The notes: generated by a model not told the origin, from the sequence alone. Positions 1-6,744 are shown, numbered from the stretch's first letter. The stretch: 12,039 nt of DNA from Baffinella frigidus (GCA_026770585.1 MU646634.1:416733-428771), one strand, 5' to 3'. Numbers and translations are program-made.

Positions 1-50
<50 letters not shown>

Positions 51-104
51 TTTATCATGGTATATATATATATTTAAATATATGTATGTATGTATGTATA
101 TATC
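1..104. repeat. TA and TATG microsatellite
   Basis: An almost pure TA dinucleotide run covers 1-47. A second TA run lies at 59-74, followed by a TATG run near 81-104. A short unit (atcag, then ttatcatggt or gtatcatggt) occurs at about 48-60 and 103-117, so the two runs probably arose by local duplication. No gene is visible here. Confidence 0.95.
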
Positions 105-522
105 AGTGTATCATGGTGTCTCCTCCTGCTCTGGGCCGCGCCGTTCCTCCTCTCGTCCTCCCTCTCCTCCGGTGCTCCTCCCCCCTTTGCTACTTTTTGT
201 ATATTATCATAAATTTATTTTATTGATTTTCGCTCCTCCCCCCTTTCCCACTTTTGGAATACATCGATTTATCGCGGGGTTTTCCAAGGTCGTGCTTTCG
301 GGAAACGTGCGCGGGGTGTTTTATCGTAGGATTTATCGTGCTGATAGAAGGACGGTGCGCCGTGTGTGCAGTTTTGCTGATAGAAGGACGGTATGTCGTG
401 TGTGCAGATGTCAGCGAAAAGGCGGGCTCGACCAGTGTGTTGATCAAAATACCCTCGTGCCTTGTATGTGAACACGTTGTGCTGATAGACGGACGTTTTG
501 CTGATAGAAGGACTGTGCGCAG
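105..522 (+). other. Intron-like sequence with acceptor repeats upstream of exon at 523
   Basis: The first part (about 118-250) is very pyrimidine-rich, as expected of an intron of a plus-strand gene. From about 335 a unit 'gctgatagaagga' is repeated (near 338, 373, 481 and 500), several times ending in tgtgcag or gtgcgcag, which resembles 3' splice acceptors. A partial exon copy follows the acceptor at about 406. Open frames in this stretch are short and not protein-like. Confidence 0.5.
407..432 (+). pseudogene. Partial copy of the exon at 523-581
   Basis: After a gtgtgtgcag acceptor, this copy matches the start of the 523 exon (ATGTCAGCGAAAAGG) and then jumps to a later part of it (GGGCTCGACC), skipping about 30 nt. 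No GT donor follows; the sequence runs on into agtgtgttgatc. It is a decayed exon fragment located upstream of the full copy. Confidence 0.6.
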
Positions 523-581
523 ATGTCAGCGAAAAGGGGGGCGTCAAGGCCGTGGAGAGGGCGGGCTCGGGCTCGACCAAG
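523..581 (+). CDS. Internal exon of an unidentified plus-strand gene
   Basis: The exon follows a gtgcgcag acceptor and ends ACCAAG before a near-perfect donor, gtgagaga. It is 59 nt: two bases complete a codon from an upstream exon, then 19 codons read VSEKGGVKAVERAGSGSTK and end on a codon boundary. That phase fits the exon at 2787, which opens at a codon start. The peptide is charged and Ser/Gly-rich at its end, and I do not recognise the family. Degenerate copies of its 3' end with their donors follow downstream at about 752-1971, so which donor is used is uncertain. The intron to the next exon would be about 2.2 kb. The upstream exon is not visible and probably lies outside the window. 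An ATG reading in another frame gives an Arg-rich peptide and is less convincing. Confidence 0.5.
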
Positions 582-737
582 GTGAGAGAGACCTTCATTC
601 GTAGCGACAGCCAATACATTATATTTCTCAACGCGTCCATCTACAGGATTTCTGGTGCAAAATCAGGTATTTCCAACTCCTGAAAGTGAGTTAAGCTCAG
701 AAATGGCTCCGAGCCCCACGCAAATCTGAGATGGAAT

Positions 738-1640
738 CTATGAGGTGAGGGGGCAAGGCCGTGGTGAGGGCGAACTCGGGCTCGGCCAAGGTGAGAGACC
801 TCTATCTTTTCCTTTTTTCTTTATTACTCTCAAGCCTCGCGATGAGTGATCCAAACGTCGATGAACCTTGAGACGTGACCAGGGCCAGTTCCGGTTCGAC
901 CTAGGTGGGTGACCTCTATCGTTTCCTTTCTTCTTTATTACTCTCAAGCGGAGATGAGTCACCCATATGTCGATGAGCCTTCTTTGTTACTCTACTCGCA
1001 AGCCTGAGATGAGTGATCCAAACGGCGGGCCTATCGCACGTGAAGCCATTCCTGAGGCGGGCCTGTATCTAGTCCTGAGGCGGGCCTGTCGGACTCAAGG
1101 TCTCTCTCTCACCTTGGTGATCCAAACGTCTATGAGCCTTGGGACGAACTCGGGTTCGACCAAGGTGAGAGACCTCTATCTTTTCCTTTCTTCTTTACTA
1201 CTCTCAAGCCTCGCGATGAGTGATCCAAACGTCGATGAACCTTAAGACGTGACCAGGGCCAGTTCTGGTTCGATCGAGGTGAGTGACCTCTACCTTTCCC
1301 CTTCTTCTTTGTTACCCTCACGCCTGCAGATGAGTGATCCAAATGTCGATGAGCCTCGTTTATTACTCTGAAGCCTGGAGATGAGTGATCCAAACGTCTA
1401 TGAGCCTTGAGACGAGGTGTCCCCCCTCTACCTCCCTACCCCTTTCCAGCTTGGAATGGTAGCGGGGGGGGTAATCGGGGAGGATGGTGGGTGCTCGATG
1501 AGACCACCCCCCTCTACCTCCCTACCCCAGCTTGGAATAGTCAAGGGGGGGTTTATTACTCTGAAGCCTGGAGATGAGTGATCCAAACGTCTATGAGTGT
1601 TGAGACCAACTCGGGCTCGACCAAGGTGAGAGAGACCTTA
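738..1640 (+). repeat. Approx. 113-116-bp degenerate tandem repeats carrying exon-end/donor copies
   Basis: Units contain 'gagatgagtgatccaaacgtcgatgagcct', then an exon-like end (aactcgggctcgaccaag), a gtgagag donor, and a pyrimidine tract (ctctatcttttcctttcttctttattactctcaagc). Donor-like junctions occur after positions 790, 904, 1164, 1278 and 1625, with spacing of about 115 where units are adjacent. The exon-like end matches 556-581. The array is interrupted by a minisatellite block (about 1020-1100) and a duplicated polypyrimidine block near 1415-1550 (ctctacctccctacccc twice). Confidence 0.75.
752..790 (+). pseudogene. 3' exon fragment with donor (copy of 523-581)
   Basis: The sequence GGCAAGGCCGTGGTGAGG...TCGGCCAAG followed by gtgagag matches the last 40 nt of the 523-581 exon, with substitutions (ggagag changed to ggtgag). 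It has no acceptor of its own. It is one of at least six 3' fragments; others end at 904, 1164, 1278, 1625 and 1971. Confidence 0.6.
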
Positions 1641-1795
1641 ATTGCTAGCAACAGCCCAGACCAAGGCGACAGAAACCTCGACTGTCACCCCGCTCGGAAA
1701 ACCTTCTACTTGCCCCGAAAAGGCCCCAATGGCCCTCCCGTATCATGTATTTGTTAAAGGTGTGTGAGCCTACCACCACATGGCGAGCTCGATCG
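1641..1795. other. Unassigned intronic sequence
   Basis: The stretch is apparently unique, reading through aacagcccagaccaaggcgacagaaacc to a short AT-rich tract and ccaccacatggcgagc. I see no ORF, RNA gene or inverted repeat in it. It separates the approx. 115-bp array from a minisatellite block. Confidence 0.5.
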
Positions 1796-2494
1796 CACGT
1801 GAAGCCATTCCTGAGGCGGGCCTGTATCTAGTCCTGAGGCGGGCCTGCATCTAGTCCTGAGGGGGGCCTGTATCTAGTCCTGAGGCGGGCCTGTCGGACT
1901 CAAGGTCTCTCTCTCTCACCTTGGTGATCCAGACGTGTATGCGCCTTGCGACGAACTCGGGCTCAACCTACGTGAGAGAGAGACCTTGACTGCTAGCAAC
2001 AGCTCAGGCCAAGGCGTGAGAGAGGCATTGATTGATAGAAACAGTTTCTTAATTAATAAAAACCGTTTCAATTAATACAAACAGTTTTTAACAGAAACTG
2101 TTCCTTCCTGAGTCTCGAGGCGGGTCCGTCTGTCCCGAGGCGGGCCTATCCCACGTGAAAAGACCCTGAGGTGGGCCTATCCCACGTGAAAAAAAGACCT
2201 GAGACGGGCCTATCTCTTCCTGAGGCGGGCCTATCGCACGTGAAGCCATTCCTGAGGCGGGCCTGTACCTAGTATTGAGGTGGGCCTATATGTAGTCCTG
2301 AGGCGGGCCTATCTGTCCTGAGGCGGGCCTATCTGTCCTGAGGTGGGTCTATATGTCCCGAGGCGGGCCTATATGTAGTCCGGAGGCGGGCATATCTGTC
2401 CTGAGGCGGGCCTATCTGTCATGAGGCGGGCCTGTCTGTCCTGAGGCGGGCCTATCTGCATGTAGTACTGAGGCGGGCCTATCTTCGTTCGCAG

Positions 2495-2540
2495 GGCACG
2501 CCGATCTCGAAGGGGAGCAACGACCCGAAGAACGAGGGCC
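2495..2540 (+). pseudogene. 5' exon fragment with acceptor (copy of exon 2787-2886)
   Basis: After ttcgttcgcag, the first 40 nt match the 2787 exon (GGCACGCCGATCTCGAAGGGG, then GAGCAACGACCCGAAG), ending in aacgaggg. The copy then breaks into gccgcatggctctagtc and the minisatellite. It begins GGC where the full exon begins AGC. Confidence 0.75.
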
Positions 2541-2670
2541 GCATGGCTCTAGTCTAGTCCTCAGGCGGGCCTGTCTGTCCTGAGGCGGGCCTGTCTGTCC
2601 TGTGGCGGGCCTGTCTGTCCTGAGGCGGGCCTATCTGCAGTCGTAACCCCGACCACCCCCCTCGCCGCAG

Positions 2671-2716
2671 GGCACGCCGATCTCGAAGGGGAGCAACGAC
2701 CCGAAAAAAAAGAGGG
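2671..2716 (+). pseudogene. Second 5' exon fragment with acceptor (copy of exon 2787-2886)
   Basis: After ctcgccgcag, the sequence repeats the exon start for about 38 nt. It then has an A-run (gaaaaaaaagagg) where the full exon reads gaagaaggagg, which shifts the frame. It ends in ggcgcatggctccagtc, like the copy at 2495. Both fragments keep a usable AG acceptor. Confidence 0.75.
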
Positions 2717-2786
2717 GCGCATGGCTCCAGTCCTGAGGCGGGCCTATCTGCATGCAGTACTGAGGCGGGCCTATCTTCGTTCGCAG

Positions 2787-2886
2787 AGCACGCCGATCTC
2801 GAAGGGGAGCAACGACCCGAAGAAGGAGGCGGCGGGGCTCCTGTCTCCGCGGGCAGTGTTCAACAAGACGTTCGTGGAGCCGATCG
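2787..2886 (+). CDS. Internal exon of an unidentified plus-strand gene
   Basis: The exon lies between the acceptor ttcgttcgcag and the donor CGATCG/gtaacc. Its 100 nt give 33 codons plus one base. The reading begins STPISKGSNDPKKEAAGLLS and continues PRAVFNKTFVEPI, with high GC at third positions. It opens in phase 0, matching the end of the exon at 523-581, and closes in phase 1, matching the exon at 4290. I do not recognise the family; the peptide looks soluble, with a Lys-rich first half. Two 5' fragments of the exon lie upstream in the minisatellite, and four 3' fragments lie downstream (3091, 3385, 3627, 3869). This full copy is the only one with both boundaries, which supports it as the functional exon. 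Confidence 0.6.
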
Positions 2887-2984
2887 GTAACCACACAGTG
2901 GGCTACGAGGGTTTCGGATACGCTAGATTTAGCGGTAACGTGACCAAATATGCATCAGAAAATCCTTGAAGTTGGCCAACCCGC

Positions 2985-3107
2985 ACCCTGGTATCACTTT
3001 TCTGGCAACGAAAATTACGACACGGAGCCTTGACTATTACTAGAAAGACACGACTGATAGTTTTGATCGTGTCCGGAGTTGAGATCGCAGCCTTCAACAA
3101 GACGTTT
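2985..3107 (+). pseudogene. First, truncated repeat unit with a 3' exon fragment
   Basis: The stretch contains ttctggcaacgaaaattacgacacgg and gatagttttgatcgtgtccggagttgagatcgcag, both found in the later 242-bp units. It ends with ccttcaacaagacgtt, a piece of the exon at 2787-2886. It is cut off at about 3107 by a truncated family A element. Confidence 0.6.
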
Positions 3108-3184
3108 CGCCCTACCGTAGGGCTCTAGGACCTGCCTAGGACCTCTTGGCCATCACATTTGACGGCATGGCCACTTAAGGGATA
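3108..3184. mobile_element. Family A small inverted-repeat element, 5'-truncated
   Basis: The sequence cgccctaccgtaggg...ctaggacctgcctaggacc...cacttaagggata matches the right three quarters of the complete family A elements (4476-4579, 5350-5453). The tatcccttaagtg end is missing. The flank cgtctgggtcg after the end is shared with the copy ending at 5274. Confidence 0.8.
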
Positions 3185-3384
3185 CGTCTGGGTCGAGCCG
3201 ATCAGTGAGACCTAACCCTGCGGAAACGATTAAAAATAATACTTTCTGGCATTAAAAATAATATTTTATGGCAACGAAATTTACTACGAAGTCAGTTTTT
3301 ACTGTTGATAGTAAAGCCGCTTTGTAGTAATTTTCGTTGCGAGGAAAGCAATAGTTTTGATCGTGTCCGGAGTTGAGATCGCAG

Positions 3385-3900
3385 CCTTCAACAAGACGTG
3401 TGTCGAGCCGATCAGTCAACCCTAACCCTGCGGGAAATCTGCCTTAGGGTTTAGGCTGTAGAGTTTACTTACACCCGAAACCTGCGGACACGATGACAAA
3501 TAATGCTTTCTGGCAACGAAATTTAGTACGCAGTCGGGTCTTGCTAGTGATAGTAAAGCCGCTGTGCAGTAATTTTTGTTGCGAGGAAAGCAATATTTTT
3601 GGTCGTTTCTGGATTTGAGATCGCAACCTTTAACAAGACGTGTGTCCAGCCGATCGGTCAAACCCTAACCCCTACGGAAAATCCGCCTTAGGGTTTAGGC
3701 TGTAGAGTTTATACACCCGAAACCTGCGGACACGATTACAAATAATGCTTTCTGGCAACGAAATTTCGTACGCAGTTGGGTCTTGCTAGTGATAGTAAAG
3801 CCGCCGTGTAGTAATTTTCGTTGCGAGGAAAGCAATATTTTTGGTCGTTTCTAGATTTGAGATCGCAGCCTTTAATAAGACGTGTGTCGAGCCGAGCGGT
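3385..3900 (+). repeat. 242-bp tandem repeats spanning an exon-end copy
   Basis: The fragment ccttcaacaagacgtgtgtcgagccgatc recurs at 3385, 3627 and 3869, exactly 242 bp apart both times. Each unit holds a copy of the 3' end of the exon at 2787-2886, a ccctaaccc piece, and an internal inverted repeat (gctttctggcaacgaaatt against ttttcgttgcgaggaaagc) of about 100 bp that resembles a small transposon. A partial unit from about 3235 precedes the first full one. The exon fragments differ from the full exon (tgtgtcgagccg for ttcgtggagccg) and are probably non-coding. Confidence 0.85.
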
Positions 3901-3903
3901 AAG

Positions 3904-4080
3904 CCCTAAACCTTAAACACTAAACCCTAAACCCCTAAACCCTAAACCCCTAAACCCTAAACCCTAAACCCTAAACCCTAAACCCCAAACCCCAAACCCC
4001 AAACCCCAAACCCTAAAACCCTAAACCCCTGAACCCTAAAACCCTAAACCCTAAAACCTAAACCCTAAACCCTACCCCAG
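3904..4080 (+). repeat. Interstitial telomere-like array (CCCTAAA)n
   Basis: The array holds CCCTAAA units with variants such as CCCCAAA and CCCTAAAA. It ends in ctaccccag directly before an exon-start copy. The C-rich strand is the sense strand of the plus gene. It is internal rather than a chromosome end, because genes and repeats continue on both sides. Confidence 0.95.
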
Positions 4081-4108
4081 GCGCGCTGCTCAACAACCTC
4101 ATCCCGAA
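4081..4108 (+). pseudogene. 5' exon fragment with acceptor (copy of exon 4290-4360)
   Basis: After cctaccccag, the sequence gcgcgctgctcaacaacctc and atcccgaa is identical to the first 28 nt of the terminal exon at 4290. It then breaks straight into CCCTAAA repeats. The array plus exon start was evidently duplicated with a period of 209 bp. Confidence 0.85.
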
Positions 4109-4283
4109 CCCTAAACCCTAAACCCTAAACCCTAAACCCTAAAACCCTAAACCCTATGGTCAAATCCTAAACCCTAAACCCTAAAACCCCAAACCCTAAA
4201 CCCCAAACCCCAAACCCCAAACCCCAAACCCTAAAACCTCAAACCCTGCACCCTCAACCCTCAACCCCAAACCCCAAACCCTA
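4109..4283 (+). repeat. Second interstitial telomere-like array (CCCTAAA)n
   Basis: CCCTAAA and CCCCAAA units run between the exon fragment at 4081 and the acceptor of the terminal exon (ctacctcag). Composition and order resemble the array at 3904-4080, as expected from duplication. Confidence 0.95.
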
Positions 4284-4289
4284 CCTCAG

Positions 4290-4360
4290 GCGCGCTGCTC
4301 AACAACCTCATCCCGAAGAACGATGCGAATAAGGTGGCGCCAGCCTTGGTTCTCTTCTGA
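4290..4360 (+). CDS. Terminal exon of the unidentified plus-strand gene, with stop
   Basis: The exon follows the acceptor ccctacctcag. Two bases (GC) complete the Gly codon opened by the last base of the exon at 2787-2886. The following codons read ALLNNLIPKNDANKVAPALV, then LF and a TGA stop at 4358-4360. The spliced C-terminus would run TFVEPI-G-ALLNNLIPK. No transmembrane segment or known motif is evident, and I do not recognise the family. The phase fit with two upstream exons, the canonical splice sites and the GC-rich third positions support coding. An identical 28-nt fragment of its start lies upstream at 4081. An aberrant splice to that acceptor would read into CCCTAAA repeats. Confidence 0.6.
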
Positions 4361-4475
4361 GGAGTCTCCAAAACGACGCGCGCGGGGGGAGTCGAAACGG
4401 CGCGATTTCGATGATTTTTGTGCTAAAAACACCCCCGGGTTTTTTTTCCGGGTCGGAACCAACGTGGCACCGCCA
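4361..4475 (+). other. Likely 3' UTR / start of intergenic region
   Basis: The sequence is unique, GC-rich and follows the stop of the plus-strand gene. It contains acacccccgggttttttttccggg, a small hairpin. I see no AATAAA signal. It ends where a family A element begins. Confidence 0.4.
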
Positions 4476-4579
4476 TATCCCTTAAGTGCCCAGTAGGCTC
4501 ATACGCCCTACCGCAGGGCCCTAGGACCAGCCTAGGACCTCAGGCCCCCAAATTTGGGGGCCTGGTCACTTAAGGGATA
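4476..4579. mobile_element. Family A small inverted-repeat element, complete (104 bp)
   Basis: The ends are TATCCCTTAAGTG and CACTTAAGGGATA, consistent with a TCCCTTAAGTG terminal repeat inside a TA target duplication. The core holds ccctaccgcagggccctaggaccagcctaggacctc and an aggcccccaaatttgggggcct palindrome. There is no coding capacity. A TA duplication suggests mobilisation by a Tc1/mariner-type transposase, which is an inference. Confidence 0.85.
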
Positions 4580-4699
4580 CAGGGGTACCTCGCTCGTAAG
4601 AAACCGCCCCCCCCCCCCTAGGACCACCGTAGGGCCCTAGGCATAGCCGTACTGTAGGGTCCTAGGGGCAGGCGGTTTCTTATGAGCGAGGTACCTCTG
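4580..4699. mobile_element. Family B small inverted-repeat element, complete (120 bp)
   Basis: The ends are CAGGGGTACCTCGCTCGTAAG and its near-complement, flanked by TA at 4578-4579 and 4700-4701. The TA on the left is also the last two bases of the family A element, so B seems to have inserted at A's terminal TA. The interior has ctaggaccaccgtagggccctaggcatag and its inverted partner. It is non-coding. Confidence 0.85.
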
Positions 4700-4710
4700 T
4701 AAGACCGCCT

Positions 4711-4833
4711 GAGTGTAAAGTCACTGCGGTCATCCTACACGGGACAATCCCCAGAACGGGCTTGCCTCAGGAGGTCTGGACACAGTCTCGTGTAGGATAG
4801 CCAGAGTGTAAAGTCACTCGAGCCATCCTACAC
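4711..4833. repeat. Direct and inverted repeats around catcctacac
   Basis: The unit gagtgtaaagtcact...catcctacac occurs at 4711-4740 and 4804-4833. An inverted gtctcgtgtaggatag at 4785-4800 pairs with catcctacacgggac at 4731-4745. This is probably a small inverted-repeat element of another family with a partial duplicate. Confidence 0.65.
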
Positions 4834-4855
4834 CGGCCCGCCTCCCAACCGCCCT

Positions 4856-4991
4856 CACGGCCTGAGCAAAACGTCGAATTTCGATTCAGGATTTCAAGGG
4901 GGTTGAAGTCGGAATCCGACTTCAACGGCTCCAATTCCCCTTGAAACCGGGAAATCGAAAATCAACGATTTGCTCGCGGCCTGAGGCCGTG
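4856..4991. mobile_element. Small inverted-repeat element, about 136 bp
   Basis: Imperfect arms begin cacggcctgagcaaaacgtcg and end cgatttgctcgcggcctgaggccgtg. Further in, ggatttcaaggggg pairs with ccccttgaaacc. The centre is a tight palindrome, ttgaagtcggaatccgacttcaa. There is no coding capacity and no clear target duplication. Confidence 0.6.
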
Positions 4992-5169
4992 AAGGTTAGT
5001 GGTCTGAAGGCAGCGGCCCGCCTCGGGAACCGGCCCAATTTTTTGTTTGCCTACTACTATTATTATTATTATTACATTATTATTAAAAACTGTTGAGACT
5101 TGTGCCAGACGCTGCTTCTGCTGCCTACCGGGTTGCCTCGCTCAGAAGGAGGCTCGCCCCCCTAGTGGC
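4992..5169. other. Intergenic sequence with ATT microsatellite
   Basis: Positions 5051-5087 hold a short run of tat/att triplets. The rest is unremarkable, with no plausible gene: open frames here are short and cross repeat boundaries. Confidence 0.6.
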
Positions 5170-5274
5170 TATCCCTTAAGTGCCCATGCCGCCAAATTTG
5201 ACGGCCAAGAGGTCCTAGGCAGGTCTTAGGGCCCTACCGTAGGGCGTATGAGCCTACTGGTCACTTAAGGGATA
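5170..5274. mobile_element. Family A element, complete, inverted orientation
   Basis: The element runs TATCCCTTAAGTG to TCACTTAAGGGATA, 105 bp, with its internal order reversed relative to the copy at 4476. Its flank agrees with an inverted partner at 5350-5453: outer ctagtggc faces gccactag, and inner cgtct faces agacg. Confidence 0.85.
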
Positions 5275-5349
5275 CGTCTGGGTCGTTCGACCAGGCCGTA
5301 ATCTGGTACAAATCCACTGATTTTACAGTGAATTCACAACCTCGAGACG

Positions 5350-5453
5350 TATCCCTTAAGTGCCCAGTAGGCTCATACGCCCTACGGTAGGGCCCTAGGA
5401 CCTGCCTAGGACCTCAGGCCCCCAAATTTGGAGGCCTGGTCACTTAAGGGATA
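5350..5453. mobile_element. Family A element, complete
   Basis: A 104-bp copy in the same orientation as 4476-4579 and very similar to it. It forms the right arm of a 300-bp palindromic arrangement with the copy at 5170. The 75-bp spacer between them (5275-5349) is unique. Confidence 0.85.
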
Positions 5454-5561
5454 GCCACTAGGACCCCACAGTAGGTCTACGGTTTCCAGGTCTACATTCC
5501 CTACATGTACGGGTCCCCAGAGCCGCCTCGACATCCCCCGGTTTTGCGGACACATGCTCTA

Positions 5562-5738
5562 CAGGGGTACCTCGCTCATAACAAACGCCCACCCCCCTAC
5601 AGGGGTACCTCGGTTACAAGAAAACGTCACCCCCCTAGGACGACCATAGGGCCCTAGGCATAGGCCTACTGTAGGGTCCTACTGGGAGGCGTTTTCTTGT
5701 AATCGAGGTACCCCTGTAGGACGACCATAGGGCCCTAC
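5562..5738. mobile_element. Family B element split by a nested family B element
   Basis: The outer element begins caggggtacctcgctcataac at 5562, runs to cacccccc at 5597, and resumes at 5719 with ggacgaccatagggcccta, the normal continuation seen at 5935. It is truncated on the right near 5738. A complete second element sits between, flanked by TA at 5598-5599 and 5717-5718. Confidence 0.85.
5600..5716. mobile_element. Nested family B element, complete (117 bp)
   Basis: It starts CAGGGGTACCTCGGTTACAAG and ends CTTGTAATCGAGGTACCCCTG. The host sequence cacccccc-TA-ggacgacc is the interior of an older family B copy, so the boundaries and the 2-bp TA target duplication are defined directly. The subfamily with tacaag/cttgta ends also occurs at 6504-6620. 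Confidence 0.9.
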
Positions 5739-5892
5739 ACATATTCCTGAAATGGCACTGCGTGGGAGCATCTTGGGAGCGGGAAAGAGCCCGGGCTCAC
5801 CAAAGTGGTGAGCCCAAAAAGACTGAGACAGAGCTAGAAGGTCCCGCGTGAAATGGAGCGCGGGCGTCCTGCGGTGGTGCGCAGGTGTCCTG
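5739..5892. other. Intergenic sequence with a dispersed 45-bp repeat
   Basis: Positions 5793-5837 (gggctcaccaaagtggtgagcccaaaa...gagctag) recur in diverged form at 9084-9128, with the same length. The segment holds a short hairpin (gggctcacc/ggtgagccc). No gene is evident. Confidence 0.6.
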
Positions 5893-5894
5893 TA

Positions 5895-6010
5895 CAGGGG
5901 TACCTCGCTCATAAGAAACGCCCACCCCCCTAGGACGACCATAGGGCCCTAGGCATAGCCCTACTGTAGGGTCCTAGGGGGAGGTGCTTTCTTATGAGCG
6001 AGGTACCCCT
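5895..6010. mobile_element. Family B element
   Basis: It starts CAGGGGTACCTCGCTCATAAG after TA and ends CTTATGAGCGAGGTACCCCT. The right boundary reads acccctacagta instead of acccctgta, so the last bases have changed. The interior matches the family (cccctaggacgaccatagggccctaggcatag). Confidence 0.85.
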
Positions 6011-6359
6011 ACAGTAGATTTTCCCGGAAACTCCGGGTGGTGCTTTGGTGCTTTGATAGACTCAGGGTTGGTTGGCTCAGCGCCTCTGGGAGGCGACACG
6101 CGAGAGCAGAAAGATGCTCTAGAGAGTCACCTACCCAGAGTCATATATCACCGACAGTATACGAAGATTATTTACACTCACACCGAAGGCCACAGCCCAC
6201 CTCACTCTTGAGGAGTTGGGAGTAATCTTCGGATGAGTTCATCGATCCTGCCCATGGGATATGCAGGACTCGTTCAAGCATGGCCTTTCTGCAGGACAAG
6301 ATCCGGTGCCCGCCTATGTTGGGAGCTCGAAGAACCCAACGGACCCAAAGGTGTTATGT
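6011..6359. other. Intergenic sequence, no gene assigned
   Basis: This is the longest repeat-free stretch between the two genes. Plus-strand frames are open from 6037, 6233 and 6261, but all overlap one another. The one from 6261 (MQDSFKHGLSAGQDPVPAYV...) runs on through a family B element. None has recognisable motifs or a consistent splice context. Sequence here could be a decayed gene fragment, but I cannot support one. Confidence 0.45.
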
Positions 6360-6489
6360 CATGGGGTACCTCGCTCATCAGAAAACACCCCCTCCCCAGG
6401 ACCATGCATGTGCAGTAGCCCTCTATGCCTAGGGCGCTCTGGCTGTCCTGGGCGGGGGGGGCGCTTTCTTGTGAGCGAGGTACCCCATG
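6360..6489. mobile_element. Family B-related element with CATGGGGTACC ends
   Basis: The ends are catggggtacctcgctcatcag and gtgagcgaggtaccccatg. The interior is diverged (ctccccaggaccatgcatgtgcag...gcctagggcgctctggctgtcctggg). It is a distinct subfamily or an old copy. A short direct flank, tgtagagtatggagtac, follows. Confidence 0.75.
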
Positions 6490-6503
6490 TAGAGTATGGA
6501 GTA

Positions 6504-6620
6504 CAGGGGTACCTCGATTACAAGAAAACGCCTCCCCGTAGGACCCTACAGTAGGCCTATGCCTAGAGCCCTATGGTCGTCCTAGGGGGGTGACGTTTTC
6601 TTGTAATCGAGGTACCCCTG
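6504..6620. mobile_element. Family B element, complete (117 bp)
   Basis: It is flanked by TA at 6502-6503 and 6621-6622, with ends CAGGGGTACCTCGATTACAAG and CTTGTAATCGAGGTACCCCTG. It belongs to the subfamily nested at 5600-5716. Its interior runs in the opposite orientation (cctacagtaggcctatgcc...ggtcgtcctaggggggtgacg). Confidence 0.9.
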
Positions 6621-6712
6621 TAGCAGAACCATTTTGCAGAACCATCACCATTCTGCATTGTAAATTTTGTACTGAGTCGCATCTATCCCTTAAGTGACCA
6701 GGCCTCCAAATG
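6621..6712. repeat. 92-bp duplicated segment, copy 1
   Basis: The segment tagcagaaccattttgcagaacc...ctgcattgtaaattttgtactgagtcgc, plus the first 29 bp of a family A element, recurs at 6950-7041 with about one difference. Here the family A part is cut off and joined to tgtagagtatggagtac, the sequence that also precedes the family B element at 6504. Confidence 0.85.
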
Positions 6713-6744
6713 TAGAGTATGGAGTACCATTACCAGAGTACCTA

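Larger units (their letters stand above)
1796..2786. repeat. 20-21-bp GC-rich minisatellite (ctgaggcgggcctatctgtc)
   Basis: Dozens of units of the consensus ctgaggcgggcct(a/g)t(c/a)tgtc run from about 1796 to 2786, with a related block at 1035-1098. Higher-order units include 'cctatcgcacgtgaagccattcctgaggcgggcctg' at about 1030, 1790 and 2230. Positions 2030-2100 hold an AT-rich interruption with aaacagttt repeats. The array lies in the inferred intron before the exon at 2787, and its last unit runs into that exon's acceptor. Related units (gcccgcctcgggac) occur on the other strand at 7270-7320. Confidence 0.9.

Noticed and set aside
82-640. Overlapping open frames on both strands at the left end
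   Set aside because: They overlap one another and cross microsatellite and acceptor repeats. Only the short segment 523-581 has splice sites and phase support.
1796-2786. CRISPR array from regular 20-bp repeats
   Set aside because: Units are contiguous without unique spacers, contain variants, and lie in eukaryotic intron-like sequence. This is a minisatellite.
3904-4283. True chromosome end (telomere)
   Set aside because: Both sides continue with exons and transposons, units are degenerate, and a coding exon begins directly after the array. It is interstitial.
5984-6554. Plus-strand frames beginning at 5984, 6037, 6233 and 6261
   Set aside because: They overlap in different frames and run through family B elements. 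No motif, no splice evidence and no homology I recognise.
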